DNA of 64,000 nucleotides from assembly GCF_030815855.1 (NCBI RefSeq), contig NZ_JAUSXG010000001.1:434001-498000 (forward strand), written 5' to 3'. This document shows, in pieces, positions 63,213 to 64,000 of the stretch. The notes below the pieces were generated by a model, which searched no databases, was not told the DNA's origin, and saw nothing but the letters and a program-made list of their open reading frames with translations. Made by a program: the position numbers and the translations under genes. Each line of letters opens with the position of its first letter. Position 1 is the first letter of the stretch. The DNA comes from Variovorax paradoxus. GTDB taxonomy: Bacteria > Pseudomonadota > Gammaproteobacteria > Burkholderiales > Burkholderiaceae_C.

Positions 63213-64000
63213 ATGTCGATGTTCTATACGGGCCTGTCCGGCCTGAGCGTGGCGCGAACCGCGCTCATGACCACCGCCCACAACACGGCCAACGTGTACA
63301 CAACCGGCTACAACCGCCAGACCGCTCTGGTCTCTTCGCTCGGCGGCACGGTGACCGGCGCCGGCTTTGTCGGAAACGGCGCGCGCGTGACCACGGTGCA
63401 GCGCAGCTACGACAGCTACCTGACGGCCCAGCTCAACGGCGCCGAGGCTGCGGGCGCGGCGCTCGCGAGCTACGGTTCGCAGATCAACCGCATCGACTCG
63501 CTGCTGGCCGACAAGACGGCAGGCATCACGCCGCTGATGCAGAGCTTCTTCGCCAGCGTGCAGGACGTGGCCAACACGCCGGCCGACCCGGCCGCGCGCC
63601 AGCAGCTCATCAGCGCGGCGCAGTCGCTGGCCAACAAGTTCCGCTCCACCGACCAGTACCTCACGGACCTGAACAGCGCGGTCAACGAGCAGATCGAAGG
63701 CAGCGCCGCGAAGATCAACACCTACGCCACGCAGATCGCAAGCCTGAACCAGCAGATCGGCCAGCTCAGCGCCATGGCCGGCGGACAGCCGCCCAACGAC
63801 CTGATGGACCAGCGCGACCAGTTGGTGAGCGAGCTCGGCAAGATCGTCGAGGTCAAGGTGATGGAGCAGGACAGCGGCCAGTACAACGTCTTCATCGGCA
63901 ACGGCCAGACGCTGGTGCTCGGCGACCGCGCCGCCAAGATGCAGGCCGTGCAGTCCGCCGCCGATCCCACGCGCCAGGCGATCGCGCTGGTCGGTGTGGC
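63213..64000 (+). CDS. flgK: Flagellar hook-filament junction protein FlgK (C-terminus beyond window)
   Basis: FlgK (HAP1) joins hook and filament. The visible 262 residues start MSMFYTGLSGLSVARTALMTTAHNTANVYTTGYNRQ, the flagellar axial N-terminus (with AHNTANV in place of the more usual SNNIAN), then VGNGARVTTVQRSYDSYLTAQL and the FlgK-typical QIASLNQQIGQLSAMAGGQPPNDLMDQRDQLVSELGKIV. It has its own sigma-28 promoter. It is separated from flgJ by about 12 kb of chemotaxis genes. Confidence 0.95.
   Translation, partial: MSMFYTGLSGLSVARTALMTTAHNTANVYTTGYNRQTALVSSLGGTVTGAGFVGNGARVTTVQRSYDSYLTAQLNGAEAAGAALASYGSQINRIDSLLADKTAGITPLMQSFFASVQDVANTPADPAARQQLISAAQSLANKFRSTDQYLTDLNSAVNEQIEGSAAKINTYATQIASLNQQIGQLSAMAGGQPPNDLMDQRDQLVSELGKIVEVKVMEQDSGQYNVFIGNGQTLVLGDRAAKMQAVQSAADPTRQAIALVGV

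Overview
The window is high-GC, densely coded DNA from a betaproteobacterium of the family Comamonadaceae, most likely Variovorax or a close relative. The basis is the gene blocks seen here (secA-argJ-DUF815-nudix, pilBCD-coaE-zapD-yacG, rplU-rpmA-obgE-proB, hemA-prfA-prmC-grxD), the flg/chemoreceptor locus, and a repeat family that I associate with Comamonadaceae. No database search was possible, so the genus is an inference.

Layout. (1) 1-5140: a urease cluster on the minus strand, ureA-hupE/ureJ-ureB-ureC-ureE-ureF. It is split between ureC and ureE by an opposite-strand antitoxin/Doc-toxin pair (1435-2063) and between ureE and ureF by a large inverted repeat (567-775). A sigma-54-type promoter (5125-5140) and an NtrC-like palindrome (5176-5192) lie upstream of ureA. 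(2) 5163-9828: a divergent two-gene signalling unit. The first gene fuses an NCS1 (cytosine/purine permease-like) transporter, a cysteine cluster, a histidine kinase and a receiver; the second is a LuxR-type response regulator. (3) 9932-16637: an unknown exported protein, dciA, secA, argJ, a DUF815 ATPase and a MutT-like nudix hydrolase. (4) 16688-22244: an acyltransferase/SGNH protein and an MBOAT + SGNH pair, probably for polysaccharide O-acylation, placed around yacG-zapD and between zapD and coaE. (5) 22321-28180: coaE, the type IV pilus genes pilD, pilC and pilB, tRNA-Pro(CGG) and ispB. (6) 28325-35084: rplU, rpmA, obgE and proB, then a CNP1-like lipoprotein gene and rppH on the minus strand, then proS and a lytic transglycosylase. 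(7) 35205-40769: hemA, prfA, prmC, grxD, a cupin and a CorC-type CBS protein, all on the minus strand. (8) 40909-42110: a small membrane protein and a Crp/Fnr-family regulator. (9) 42156-64000: the flagellar flgN-flgM-flgA genes (minus) and flgBCDEFGHIJ (plus), followed by a 12-kb array of two cheW genes and six methyl-accepting chemotaxis protein (MCP) genes, and then flgK, which runs off the window.

How the parts work together. The urease genes, the sigma-54/NtrC-like signals and the transporter-kinase suggest nitrogen- or ligand-controlled urea or purine-nitrogen use. The flagellar region shows consistent sigma-28 (FliA) promoters before flgM, the second MCP gene and flgK, which ties the receptor array to the late flagellar regulon. 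The receptors have different sensor domains but nearly identical cytoplasmic halves at the DNA level, a pattern expected from duplication plus gene conversion. Four of the six carry a W-x-E-F C-terminus that resembles the CheR/CheB-binding tether.

The most unusual items are the NCS1-transporter/kinase fusion next to urease, the interruption of the urease operon by a toxin-antitoxin module and an inverted repeat, and the mosaic MCP/cheW array inside the flagellar rod/hook cluster.
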